Shown in pieces: positions 42,050 to 50,502 of a stretch of DNA of 57,924 nt. The notes below the pieces were generated by a model. That model did not search any database and had not been told where the DNA came from. It saw nothing but the letters and a program-made list of their open reading frames with translations. The position numbers and the translations under genes were made by a program. The number at the start of each line of letters is the position of its first letter. Within the stretch, counting starts at the first letter, position 1. The stretch is from Bacteroidales bacterium (GTDB taxonomy: Bacteria > Bacteroidota > Bacteroidia > Bacteroidales > UBA932), in assembly GCA_017962705.1 (NCBI GenBank), contig JAGCUV010000079.1:1-57924 (forward strand). Reading direction: 5' to 3'.

Positions 42050-44659
42050 GTGAAAAAGTTATTGATCCCTTTACTGATCCTGCAGGCAGTCTTAACAGGC
42101 TGCCTGCAAGACAGTCTGCCCCAAGGCGCGTCCCAGCAGGGAGAACCGATGGAAAAAATGACCATCTTCGCCTCGCTCGCCTCGGAAAGCCTTCTTCCGT
42201 CTGAAGAAGACGGAGATGAGGCCTCCACGCGGGTGAGTATTTCCGATGAAGGCAGTTCCCGATGGCAGGATGGCGACCAGATTGCCCTCCATCAGGCAAA
42301 CGGGTTTTACGCCTTCCAATTGAGCGATGCTTCGACAGGTTCCTTCACGGGGCCGAAGGGAAGCTATGACGGCCTGGCCGTCAGTCCCTGGGAAATTTCG
42401 CCAAGGATGGATGGCAACAGGCTTCTGTTCACCTTTCCCGGTAATTATAGCTATTCGCCGGGAAAGAGTTATGTACCCATGATTGCTTGGGGAGAATCAT
42501 CGTTCTATCGGTTCTATCCGTGTTCCGGCCTGGTGAAATTCTCTATTTCCTCCGTTCCCGCTACGACACGGGCGATGCGTTTTGCCACGTCCCACAAAAT
42601 CCAAGGGGAAATGATGCTGGGCACACCCGTACCAGGAACCAGCGCAGTTCAGCAAAGTCATCCCGCCAACGACTGCGAGAAGGAAGTTATCATTTCCATT
42701 TCGGGCGGATCCGTATCGACCGATATGGATTTTTACATTCCTTTGCCCGTCACTGCCGGTGAACAAACGTATGAGAGCATGTCCCTCTCTTTCCTGGACG
42801 GTGAGGGCCGTTTACTCTCCTCTATGGTCTCGTCACATCCACGGAGCGTTGCGCGCAAGCAGATGCTCCGTTTCAAAACCATGCCGGCCAGTATGCCCGA
42901 AAAAATCTACTTGTTGGGCGGTTGTTTCGAGACGGCGTGGAGTTTTGACAATAGGCTGACCTTGCAGCGAGGAGCAGATGGGAAATATCGGGGCTACGGG
43001 ATTGACTTCATCAACACCCAGGGATTCAAACTCTATCTGTCAGACCAATATATGGCGGAATGGTTCGGTGCCGATGCGTCAGGTCAGCTGATCAACGGAC
43101 CTGCGCTCAAGCGTAACCAGAATGCCTCTGCCGACACGCAGATAACCCCTCCTTTCATCGGAGCCGCAGATTTGACGGTTGATTTTGCGAACAACACCCT
43201 CACCATCGCCCCCCACTCCGACATCGTCTATCCCACTGCATTATCCATCCTGGGGGATGCCGTAGGAGGATGGGACGCCAGCAAGCGCGTCCGCTTTGCC
43301 CACCAAGGGAACGGCATTTACCGAGCGGCAGGCATCAATATGGATTTCGGCTCCTCCGGAGAACTGGGATTCAAAGTCTTTCCACTGGATAATGACAGTT
43401 GGTATCCGCAATATGCACAAGAAACGGACGGAGGCATCGAACCCAATGTCGATTTCGGGAAAGTGCATTACGTGGAAAGCAGTGGCGGAGATGAATCTTT
43501 GTTCTACCCCGGACGTCACGGATATGCTTCCGGGACCTATACGGTCACCCTGGACGTCGTCGCCATGCGACTTACGCTGAGTACAGGAGAAGGTGGTGAT
43601 GAAGGACATGTCGACGGAGCCACCCTTTTGGCGAACTTGGCCTCGTTGCGGAGCCGGGGAACGATGTTTGGCATGCAGATTCCGACCGAATATGGCTTGT
43701 ACGAGGGGGTCAAATGGTGGGACGACGGCACAATCAGCCGCTCAGACGTCAAGACCCTCTGCGGGAGTCATCCGGCCGTCTGTGGCTGGGACATTTCAGG
43801 CATCGAACTGGACAACTACGTCAACATTGACGGAGAAAACTTCAACACAATCCGCACCCACATCCAAGCCGCTTTCGGGCGCGGAGCCGTCAACACCATT
43901 TCCTGGCATTGTGCCAACCCGGTGACCGGCGGCAACTCCTGGGACAACACACCCGCAGCATACGCGGTTATCCCCGGGGGCTACCTTCACGAGAAATTCA
44001 AGGGCTGGCTGGATCGGGTCGCCGCATTTCTCAAGAGTCTGACAACATCCTCGGGAGAACAGATTCCTCTGATATTCAGACCCTGGCACGAGCACACCGG
44101 AAATGGATTCTGGTGGGGAAAGGGCAGCGCATCCCAGCAGGATTATATCGCTCTCTGGCAGTTTACAATATCTTATCTCAAAGAAACCAAGGGAGTGCAA
44201 AACCTGCTGACAGCCTATTCACCCGACGCCATCCATTTTATCTGGGACAGCAGTTGGAACTACCGGAACATTTACCTTGAGTACTGGCCCGGTGACAGTT
44301 TTGTAGATATTCTCGGCCTGGATGCTTATGATGGGGATGGACGAAAGTTTTCTGAAGTCGTTCCCACCCTTTGCTCTACCATTGCCGCCATCGCTGCCGA
44401 AAAAGGGAAAATCGCGGCGCTGACAGAAACAGGCTTGGAAAACAACAGCTGGAATGCCACTTGGTGGACACAAAAACTATATCCAGCCATTCACGGGAAA
44501 GGGCTTTCCTATGCGCTTGTCTGGAGAAATGGGGAAATTCCGCCGCGAGGCCATTATTTCGGTCCTTGGAAAGGTTGTGTTTCTGAAAATGATTTTGTTA
44601 CATTTGCAAATAACGACGACATCCTGTTTGAGCGGGATCTTCCGTCAATGTACAGATAA
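42050..44659 (+). CDS. Fimbrillin-like, SusE/F-like and GH26 mannanase fusion, surface lipoprotein
   Basis: 869 residues, starting at GTG (42050); no ATG fits before the signal peptide. Lipoprotein Cys18 (AVLTGC). Domains: fimbrillin-like (~35-275), SusE/F-like module 1 (283-388, IYLLGGCFETAWSF), module 2 (~395-510) and GH26 (~523-869). GH26 motifs are intact: RPWHEHTGNGFWWGKG with acid/base Glu681, and LTETG with nucleophile Glu793. The GH26 part is very close to the protein at 45847-46989. It would be a surface endo-mannanase carrying its own binding modules. Typical Bacteroidota surface GH26 enzymes are much smaller, so this layout is unusual. Confidence 0.88.
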   Translation: MKKLLIPLLILQAVLTGCLQDSLPQGASQQGEPMEKMTIFASLASESLLPSEEDGDEASTRVSISDEGSSRWQDGDQIALHQANGFYAFQLSDASTGSFTGPKGSYDGLAVSPWEISPRMDGNRLLFTFPGNYSYSPGKSYVPMIAWGESSFYRFYPCSGLVKFSISSVPATTRAMRFATSHKIQGEMMLGTPVPGTSAVQQSHPANDCEKEVIISISGGSVSTDMDFYIPLPVTAGEQTYESMSLSFLDGEGRLLSSMVSSHPRSVARKQMLRFKTMPASMPEKIYLLGGCFETAWSFDNRLTLQRGADGKYRGYGIDFINTQGFKLYLSDQYMAEWFGADASGQLINGPALKRNQNASADTQITPPFIGAADLTVDFANNTLTIAPHSDIVYPTALSILGDAVGGWDASKRVRFAHQGNGIYRAAGINMDFGSSGELGFKVFPLDNDSWYPQYAQETDGGIEPNVDFGKVHYVESSGGDESLFYPGRHGYASGTYTVTLDVVAMRLTLSTGEGGDEGHVDGATLLANLASLRSRGTMFGMQIPTEYGLYEGVKWWDDGTISRSDVKTLCGSHPAVCGWDISGIELDNYVNIDGENFNTIRTHIQAAFGRGAVNTISWHCANPVTGGNSWDNTPAAYAVIPGGYLHEKFKGWLDRVAAFLKSLTTSSGEQIPLIFRPWHEHTGNGFWWGKGSASQQDYIALWQFTISYLKETKGVQNLLTAYSPDAIHFIWDSSWNYRNIYLEYWPGDSFVDILGLDAYDGDGRKFSEVVPTLCSTIAAIAAEKGKIAALTETGLENNSWNATWWTQKLYPAIHGKGLSYALVWRNGEIPPRGHYFGPWKGCVSENDFVTFANNDDILFERDLPSMYR

Positions 44660-45850
44660 ATGATGGATTTGTTCAATAAAAGACTGCTCAGGCTACAAGA
44701 AGAGCACAAACAATTGATTGAAAAAGCCAATAGTCCGCTTTTGGGGAATGGCATTTTCGAGCGTTATCGCAACCCCGTTCTGACAGCGGCACATGCCCCC
44801 CTCACCTGGCGATATGATTTTTCGGCAGAACGCAATCCGTTTCTTATGGAACGATTTGGCATCCACGCGGTCATGAACGCCGGCGCCATCCTATGGAAGG
44901 GGCGACACTTGCTTGTCGCACGGGTCGAAGCGGCTGACAGAAAATCATTTTTTGCCGTGGCAGAAAGCCCCAACGGTGTGGATAATTTCCGCTTTTGGGA
45001 ACGTCCCATTGTGATGCCGGAGTACGGCGAACCTGCCACCAATCTGTATGATATGCGTCTGACAGCCCATGAAGACGGATGGATATACGGTATATTCTGT
45101 GTAGAACGAAAAGATCCCAACGCCCCTGAAGGGGACCTTTCGTCCGCCATCGCATGCGCCGGTGTGGCCCGTACCCAGGATTTTGTCCATTGGGAACGGC
45201 TCCCGGATATCCAAGCAGAGTGCCAGCAGCGCAATGTTGTCCTCCATCCCGAATTCGTAAATGGCCAGTATGCGCTCTATACCCGTCCTCAAGATGGATT
45301 TATTGATACCGGAAAGGGAGGAGGCATCGGATGGGCCTTGACGAAAAGCATGGAAAACACCGTGATTCGTAACGAGCGCATTATCAACCCCCGATACTAC
45401 CACACCATACGGGAACTCAAAAACGGAGAAGGCCCTGCACCCATCAAAACATCCTGTGGCTGGCTCCATCTGGCCCACGGCGTCCGGGGCTGTGCTTCCG
45501 GACTTCGTTATGTCCTCTACTTATATATGACCTCACTGGAAGACCCGACTCGCATCATCGCCGAGCCTGCTGGATTTCTGATGGCCCCCGAAGGAGAGGA
45601 AGAAGTGGGAGATGTGATGAATGTATTGTTCAGCAATGGATGGACTGTAGAAGAGAACGGAAGAGTGCTCCTCTATTACGCATCCTGCGACACACGCCTG
45701 CATGTAGCCGAGAGTTCCGTGGAGCGGCTGGTGGATTATTGTTTGCATACATCTCCGGACGGGCTACGGACCGGCCGCACCGTCGAAACACTCAACACAT
45801 TGATTGATCTGAATCAAGCGACCCTCTTTCACCAAAAATCATCTCAATGA
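44660..45850 (+). CDS. GH130 mannosylglucose phosphorylase-like enzyme
   Basis: 396 residues without a signal peptide, so cytoplasmic. Five-bladed propeller with GH130_1 features: FGIHAVMNAGAILWKGRHLLVARVEAADRKSFFAVAES, EYGEPATNLYDMRLTAHEDGWIYGIFCVERKD (with the catalytic Asp in YDMRL), and DTGKGGGIGWALTKSM, then HGVRGC and YYASCDTRLHVAES. It should phosphorolyse 4-O-beta-mannosyl-glucose to mannose-1-phosphate and glucose. The required epimerase is the C-terminal half of the regulator at 47001-49067. The ATG directly follows the previous TAA, and the next gene overlaps by 4 bp. Confidence 0.92.
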   Translation: MMDLFNKRLLRLQEEHKQLIEKANSPLLGNGIFERYRNPVLTAAHAPLTWRYDFSAERNPFLMERFGIHAVMNAGAILWKGRHLLVARVEAADRKSFFAVAESPNGVDNFRFWERPIVMPEYGEPATNLYDMRLTAHEDGWIYGIFCVERKDPNAPEGDLSSAIACAGVARTQDFVHWERLPDIQAECQQRNVVLHPEFVNGQYALYTRPQDGFIDTGKGGGIGWALTKSMENTVIRNERIINPRYYHTIRELKNGEGPAPIKTSCGWLHLAHGVRGCASGLRYVLYLYMTSLEDPTRIIAEPAGFLMAPEGEEEVGDVMNVLFSNGWTVEENGRVLLYYASCDTRLHVAESSVERLVDYCLHTSPDGLRTGRTVETLNTLIDLNQATLFHQKSSQ

Positions 45851-46989
45851 AAATTCGTGTGCTTTTTCTACTGTTGGGCGGTCTGCTGCTGAGCGGATGT
45901 ACCGACACCGTCAATACGGAAGATACTTCCATTTTGTTGCAGAAAATGGACTCCCTTCGCCTTCGCGGGACCATGATGGGTATGCAAATCCCCACCGAAT
46001 ATGGCCTGTCGGGTGGACAACGTTGGGAGGATGATGGCAGCATCCGCCATTCTGACATTGAGATTCTGACCGGCAGTCATCCCGCCGTCTGTGGCTGGGA
46101 TATCTCCGAGATTGAATTAGACCATCCCCGCAACATCGACGGAGAAGAATGGAATGTGATCCGACGCCACATCCGGGCCGCCTACGAACGCGGCGCCCTC
46201 AACACCCTTTCATGGCATTGTGCCAATCCGGTGACCGGCGGCAATTCTTGGGATAACACACCAGCCGCCCACACCCTCATTCCCGGCGGGGAACATCACG
46301 GTTTGTTCTGTCTTTGGCTGGATAAAGTGGCGGCCTTCCTTCAAAGTCTGACTACTCCTTCCGGGAAACTCATTCCCCTGATTTTCCGTCCCTGGCACGA
46401 GCATACAGGCAATGGTTTCTGGTGGGGCAAAGGCAGCGCGACAAGGGAAGAGTACGTCGCGCTCTATCGGTTTACCTTCGACTATCTACGCCAAGAAAAA
46501 GGACTCACCAATCTGTTGAGCGCCTATTCTCCCGATGCCATCCATTTCATCTGGGATCCGGAGGAGCGCCACCGCGATATCTATCTGGAATACTGGCCCG
46601 GTGACGAATACGTGGACATTGTCGGGTTGGACGCCTACGACGCCCCGGGAAGACGTTTCGACGAAGTCGTGCCCAGCCTCACATCCATGATTTCTGAAAT
46701 TGCCAAAGAGAAGAAAAAAATAGCCGCATTAACGGAAGTGGGATTGGAGAACAACAGTCCCGAGCATTCCCCGTACTTTCGCAAGAACTGGTGGACGGAA
46801 CAACTCTACCCTGTCATCCAAGGACGCGGACTCTCCTTTGTACTATGCTGGCGCAACGGAGGGTTGCCACCGTCCAGCCATTACTTCGGACCCTGGAAAG
46901 GCTGCTATAGCGAAACTGACTTTATCCTTTTTGCTTCCCAAGCCGACATTTTGCTTGAAAGAGATCTGCCCACTTTGTATTTTCAATAA
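45847..46989 (+). CDS. GH26 beta-mannanase lipoprotein (third)
   Basis: 380 residues. Lipoprotein Cys18 (LLLSGC). Catalytic motifs RPWHEHTGNGFWWGKG with acid/base Glu185 and LTEVG with nucleophile Glu297; EYWPGDEYVDIVGLDAYD lines the site. It is nearly a stand-alone copy of the GH26 domain of the fusion protein (long shared blocks such as ANPVTGGNSWDNTPAA), suggesting recent duplication. Likely acts on imported or surface manno-oligosaccharides, possibly releasing mannobiose for the epimerase/GH130 route. Starts in ATGA overlap with GH130. Confidence 0.95.
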   Translation: MKIRVLFLLLGGLLLSGCTDTVNTEDTSILLQKMDSLRLRGTMMGMQIPTEYGLSGGQRWEDDGSIRHSDIEILTGSHPAVCGWDISEIELDHPRNIDGEEWNVIRRHIRAAYERGALNTLSWHCANPVTGGNSWDNTPAAHTLIPGGEHHGLFCLWLDKVAAFLQSLTTPSGKLIPLIFRPWHEHTGNGFWWGKGSATREEYVALYRFTFDYLRQEKGLTNLLSAYSPDAIHFIWDPEERHRDIYLEYWPGDEYVDIVGLDAYDAPGRRFDEVVPSLTSMISEIAKEKKKIAALTEVGLENNSPEHSPYFRKNWWTEQLYPVIQGRGLSFVLCWRNGGLPPSSHYFGPWKGCYSETDFILFASQADILLERDLPTLYFQ

Positions 46990-47000
46990 CCTACTTACGA

Positions 47001-49067
47001 ATGACCAACAAGCCTATCGCCGAGATTACTCCCCTGTCTGACAAAGATTGTATCTATATTGCAGACCGGCACAAGTCTGAATTTACTTTTCCGCTCCATA
47101 CGCATCTGGAGTTGGAATTGAATTATTTGGAAAATGCCGACGGCGCTGTCCGGGTCGTCGGGGACCGACGAGAAATCATCGGTAAGGAAGATTTGGTCCT
47201 TATTAGCGGAGAGAATATTGAACACGCCTGGGAACAAGGAACCTGTGATACGGGAGACATCCGGGAAATAACCATCCAGTTTTCACGTTCCATCTTCTCG
47301 GAAGAGTTGATGTCGCGAGCCCCCTTCATTTCCATCCGTGACCTGTTCTACCGAGCCCAGAAAGGCTTGACATTTTCAACATCCGACATCGGTAAAATAC
47401 GTGGCCTTCTGAATGAACTTTCCGATACAAAAGATGATTTTTTCCGCTATCTAAAATTTCTTCATATTCTGTATCTGCTCAGTCTGTCCACAGAAGCCAG
47501 GGAACTCTCCAGTTTCGCTTCTTCCGAGATCAATTCAGAAAGCCGAAGAGTCACTAAGATTAAACAATATGTCCGCGATCACTTCGCCGAGGAACTGAGC
47601 CTGCCGCTGCTGGCGAACATGGTCAATATGACACCGTCTTCTTTCAGCCGTTTTTTCCAACACCGCGCCGGAAGATCTTTGGCAGATTACATCGCTGATG
47701 TCCGTATCGGACACGCTGCCGAAATGCTTTCCGGAACTTCGCTATTTGTCTCGGAAATTTGCTTTCAATGCGGCTACAACAACATTTCCAACTTCAATCG
47801 CATTTTTAAATCCAGAAAAGGGATGACGCCAAGCGAATACCGCAGCCTTGTACAGATAAAGCCCAAACAAGACAAGGTAAAAAGCAGCAGCGATAATTTT
47901 TTGCATGAAGTCCAAGAAACCTTGAATAATAACATCCTGAACTGGTGGTTGGGCCTGAAGGATGCCCGGGGAGGCTTCATTTCTGAAGCCGACTTTTGGG
48001 GAAATCCCATCTCGGAAGCGACACGGGGAGTCATTCTGAACGCCCGCATCATCTGGAGTTTTTCGGCAGCATATCGCCATCTGGGGAAAAAAGAGTACCT
48101 ACTGGCTGCCCGGCACACCGGAGAATGGTTCCTGCGTCATTTCTGCGACCATCGCTATGGAGGCGTTTATTGGAGCGTCAATGCAAATGGACAAGCACTG
48201 AATCGGAAAAAGCAACTTTACGCCCAGGCTTTCGCCATCTACGGAATGAGTGAACTTTACCGGGCCAGCAATGATCAGGAAGCCCTCAATACAGCCATAC
48301 AACTATTCCGGACCGTGGAGCACTATTTTGCCGATCCTGTGTATGGAGGATATTCGGAGGCCCTTGACAGAGAATTCTCTCCGCTGGAAGATATGTCGTT
48401 GAGTACACATGACATTAACGCAGAAAAGACGATGAACTCCCATCTTCACTTATTGGAAGCCTATACCAATCTGTACCGTGTCTGGCCGGATGCCGCCCTG
48501 AAAGAGTCCTTGTCTTCTCTGCTGGATTTGGTTTGCATGCGTATGGTGGGAAGCAATGGGCATCTGCTCCTATACTTTACCCGCGACTGGCAGGTTTTAC
48601 CCGGGCCCATCTCTTATGGGCACGACATCGAGACCTCATGGCTGGCTTTGGAATCTGCGATGGCGCTCAAAGATTTTGAACGGTTTGAGCAGATTAGATG
48701 CACGGCGGAACGGCTGGCACGTTCTGGAAACGAAGGCTATCTGGAAGACGGTTCATATCGCTATGAAAGGCTATCCAAGGATGGAAGTTTCAGTTATGAT
48801 GACACGCGCCAATGGTGGGTACAGGCAGAAGCCATCGTGGGAAACTTGTGGCTGTGGAAATACCACGGAGACCCCAAAGGTCTGGAAAGAGCCTTCTCTT
48901 GCTGGAAATATGTCAAGACACATTTCCTCGATTATGAGCACGGAGAATGGTATTATAACATTCTGCCGGACGGACATCCCGACCCGTCTCTCCCCAAAGC
49001 GGGATTTTGGAAATGCCCTTACCACAACACCAGGATGTGCCTGGAGGCATTGAAAATCTTTGATTGA
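47001..49067 (+). CDS. AraC-family regulator fused to a cellobiose/mannobiose 2-epimerase (AGE family)
   Basis: 688 residues, one uninterrupted frame, no signal peptide. Residues ~1-110 are a cupin-like sensor (FTFPLHTHLELELNYL). Residues ~183-283 are the double HTH of AraC regulators (LPLLANMVNMTPSSFSRFFQHRAG; ICFQCGYNNISNFNRIFKSRKGMTPSEYR). A charged linker (286-298) leads into a full-length epimerase (~300-688). It keeps the family's key residues: RGVILNARIIW (Arg349), MNSHLHLLEAYT (His481/483), SYGHDIETSWL (His541), QWWVQAEA and WKCPYHNTRM (His675). The epimerase should convert mannobiose to mannosylglucose for the GH130 enzyme. Genes 5' and 3' belong to the same pathway. No other regulator or epimerase is present in the PUL. 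Confidence 0.9.
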   Translation: MTNKPIAEITPLSDKDCIYIADRHKSEFTFPLHTHLELELNYLENADGAVRVVGDRREIIGKEDLVLISGENIEHAWEQGTCDTGDIREITIQFSRSIFSEELMSRAPFISIRDLFYRAQKGLTFSTSDIGKIRGLLNELSDTKDDFFRYLKFLHILYLLSLSTEARELSSFASSEINSESRRVTKIKQYVRDHFAEELSLPLLANMVNMTPSSFSRFFQHRAGRSLADYIADVRIGHAAEMLSGTSLFVSEICFQCGYNNISNFNRIFKSRKGMTPSEYRSLVQIKPKQDKVKSSSDNFLHEVQETLNNNILNWWLGLKDARGGFISEADFWGNPISEATRGVILNARIIWSFSAAYRHLGKKEYLLAARHTGEWFLRHFCDHRYGGVYWSVNANGQALNRKKQLYAQAFAIYGMSELYRASNDQEALNTAIQLFRTVEHYFADPVYGGYSEALDREFSPLEDMSLSTHDINAEKTMNSHLHLLEAYTNLYRVWPDAALKESLSSLLDLVCMRMVGSNGHLLLYFTRDWQVLPGPISYGHDIETSWLALESAMALKDFERFEQIRCTAERLARSGNEGYLEDGSYRYERLSKDGSFSYDDTRQWWVQAEAIVGNLWLWKYHGDPKGLERAFSCWKYVKTHFLDYEHGEWYYNILPDGHPDPSLPKAGFWKCPYHNTRMCLEALKIFD

Positions 49068-49086
49068 GCAGAACAAATCCTGAAAG

Positions 49087-50478
49087 ATGGCTAAATTGAC
49101 AGAAAAAATAGGATATGGACTCGGTGATATGGCATCATCGATGTTCTGGAAGATATTTTCCTATTACCTTCCTATCTTCTATTCCGATGTTTTCGGGCTC
49201 AAACCCGTACACGCCGCCACCCTCCTGCTGGTCACCAAACTTTATGACGCCGTATCCGATCCTTTTATGGGCATCATCGCAGATCGCACGCAGACCCGAT
49301 GGGGAAAATACCGCCCTTATCTTCTATGGATGGCTCTTCCGTTTGCCGTCATCGGCATTTTTTCTTTCTATGTTCCGGATGGTTCATACGAATTCAAGCA
49401 TTTGTATGCCTATGTGATGTATATTCTGATGATGACGGTTTATACGGCCGTAAATGTGCCTTACGGAGCGATGTTGGGTGTAGTAACGGACAATTCGCGC
49501 GAGCGAAGCGTATTTTCTTCTTTCAGAATGTTCTTCGCTTATGCCGGAAGTTTTCTCGCTATGGGAATCTTTTGGTTGTTCGAAAAATCCATCTTTGGAG
49601 CGACGAATTCCGCAGGAAAAATGATTCGAAGTGTGGGAGATGCCGACGCAGCACAATGGACCGGTGTTATCGCTCTTGTCGCTCTGCTGTGCGCCCTATT
49701 TTTTATCGGTTGCTTCTTGCTCACACGGGAAAATGTAAAAGTGGAACAGGGTCTCCAGAGTGGGTGGACATCCATCCGGAAGGATCTAAAAGCGCTCGCT
49801 TCCAACGGTCCCTGGTGGCTTTTACTCGGTGCCGCTATCAGTCAGTTGTTGTGTCTTTCCATTCGAGGTGGAGCTGCGGCCTATTATTTTGCAAACGTTC
49901 TCGATATTCATCCGCTACTGACATGCGCCGTCTTTCTGACCCTTGGCGAAATCGGACAGATGGCAGGCGTCGTGTTCGCTGTACCCGTTTCCGAGAAATT
50001 GGGCAAAAAGCAAAGTTTCATGTTTATGCTGGCCATCGCCGCCGTCTTAAGTTGTGTCTTGTGGTTTTTGCCGACGCAAGTTAAAGGAATTTGGATGCTG
50101 ATGGCCTTACAATTAGTAATCAGCCTAAGCTTTGGTGTGGCGGCCCCTTTGGTATGGAGTATGTTTGCAGATGTGGCCGACTACTCCGAACTTCGGCACG
50201 GAAGCAGTTCTACAGGTCTGATTTTTTCATCATCTTCCATGGCCCAGAAATTTGGCGGAGCTATTGGAGGTTTTCTGCTACTGAGTATTTTGGGTATCTT
50301 CGGTTATGACCGGGAACTTGCCATCCAGGCTCCCGAGACAATCAATGCCATCAAAGCATTAATGAGTTTCATCCCAGCCGCCAGCGCTATCCTCGGCATT
50401 GTTTTTCTTGCCTTTTATCCGCTCAACATACAACGTATGACAGAAATCCAGCAACAGCTGAAAAGACAGCGCGGATAA
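49087..50478 (+). CDS. GPH-family (MelB-like) sugar:cation symporter
   Basis: 463 residues with about 12 membrane segments. The GPH start LTEKIGYGLGDMASSMFWKIFSYYLPIFYSDVFGL and loop DAVSDPFMGIIADRTQTRWGKYRPYLLW are typical. It should import mannobiose or other short oligosaccharides from the periplasm across the inner membrane. Its place between the epimerase and the alpha-galactosidase fits a mannan pathway whose last steps are cytoplasmic. 19 bp after the regulator gene. Confidence 0.92.
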   Translation: MAKLTEKIGYGLGDMASSMFWKIFSYYLPIFYSDVFGLKPVHAATLLLVTKLYDAVSDPFMGIIADRTQTRWGKYRPYLLWMALPFAVIGIFSFYVPDGSYEFKHLYAYVMYILMMTVYTAVNVPYGAMLGVVTDNSRERSVFSSFRMFFAYAGSFLAMGIFWLFEKSIFGATNSAGKMIRSVGDADAAQWTGVIALVALLCALFFIGCFLLTRENVKVEQGLQSGWTSIRKDLKALASNGPWWLLLGAAISQLLCLSIRGGAAAYYFANVLDIHPLLTCAVFLTLGEIGQMAGVVFAVPVSEKLGKKQSFMFMLAIAAVLSCVLWFLPTQVKGIWMLMALQLVISLSFGVAAPLVWSMFADVADYSELRHGSSSTGLIFSSSSMAQKFGGAIGGFLLLSILGIFGYDRELAIQAPETINAIKALMSFIPAASAILGIVFLAFYPLNIQRMTEIQQQLKRQRG

Positions 50479-50502
50479 GATCCTATCCATTTTCATCGTA
50501 TC

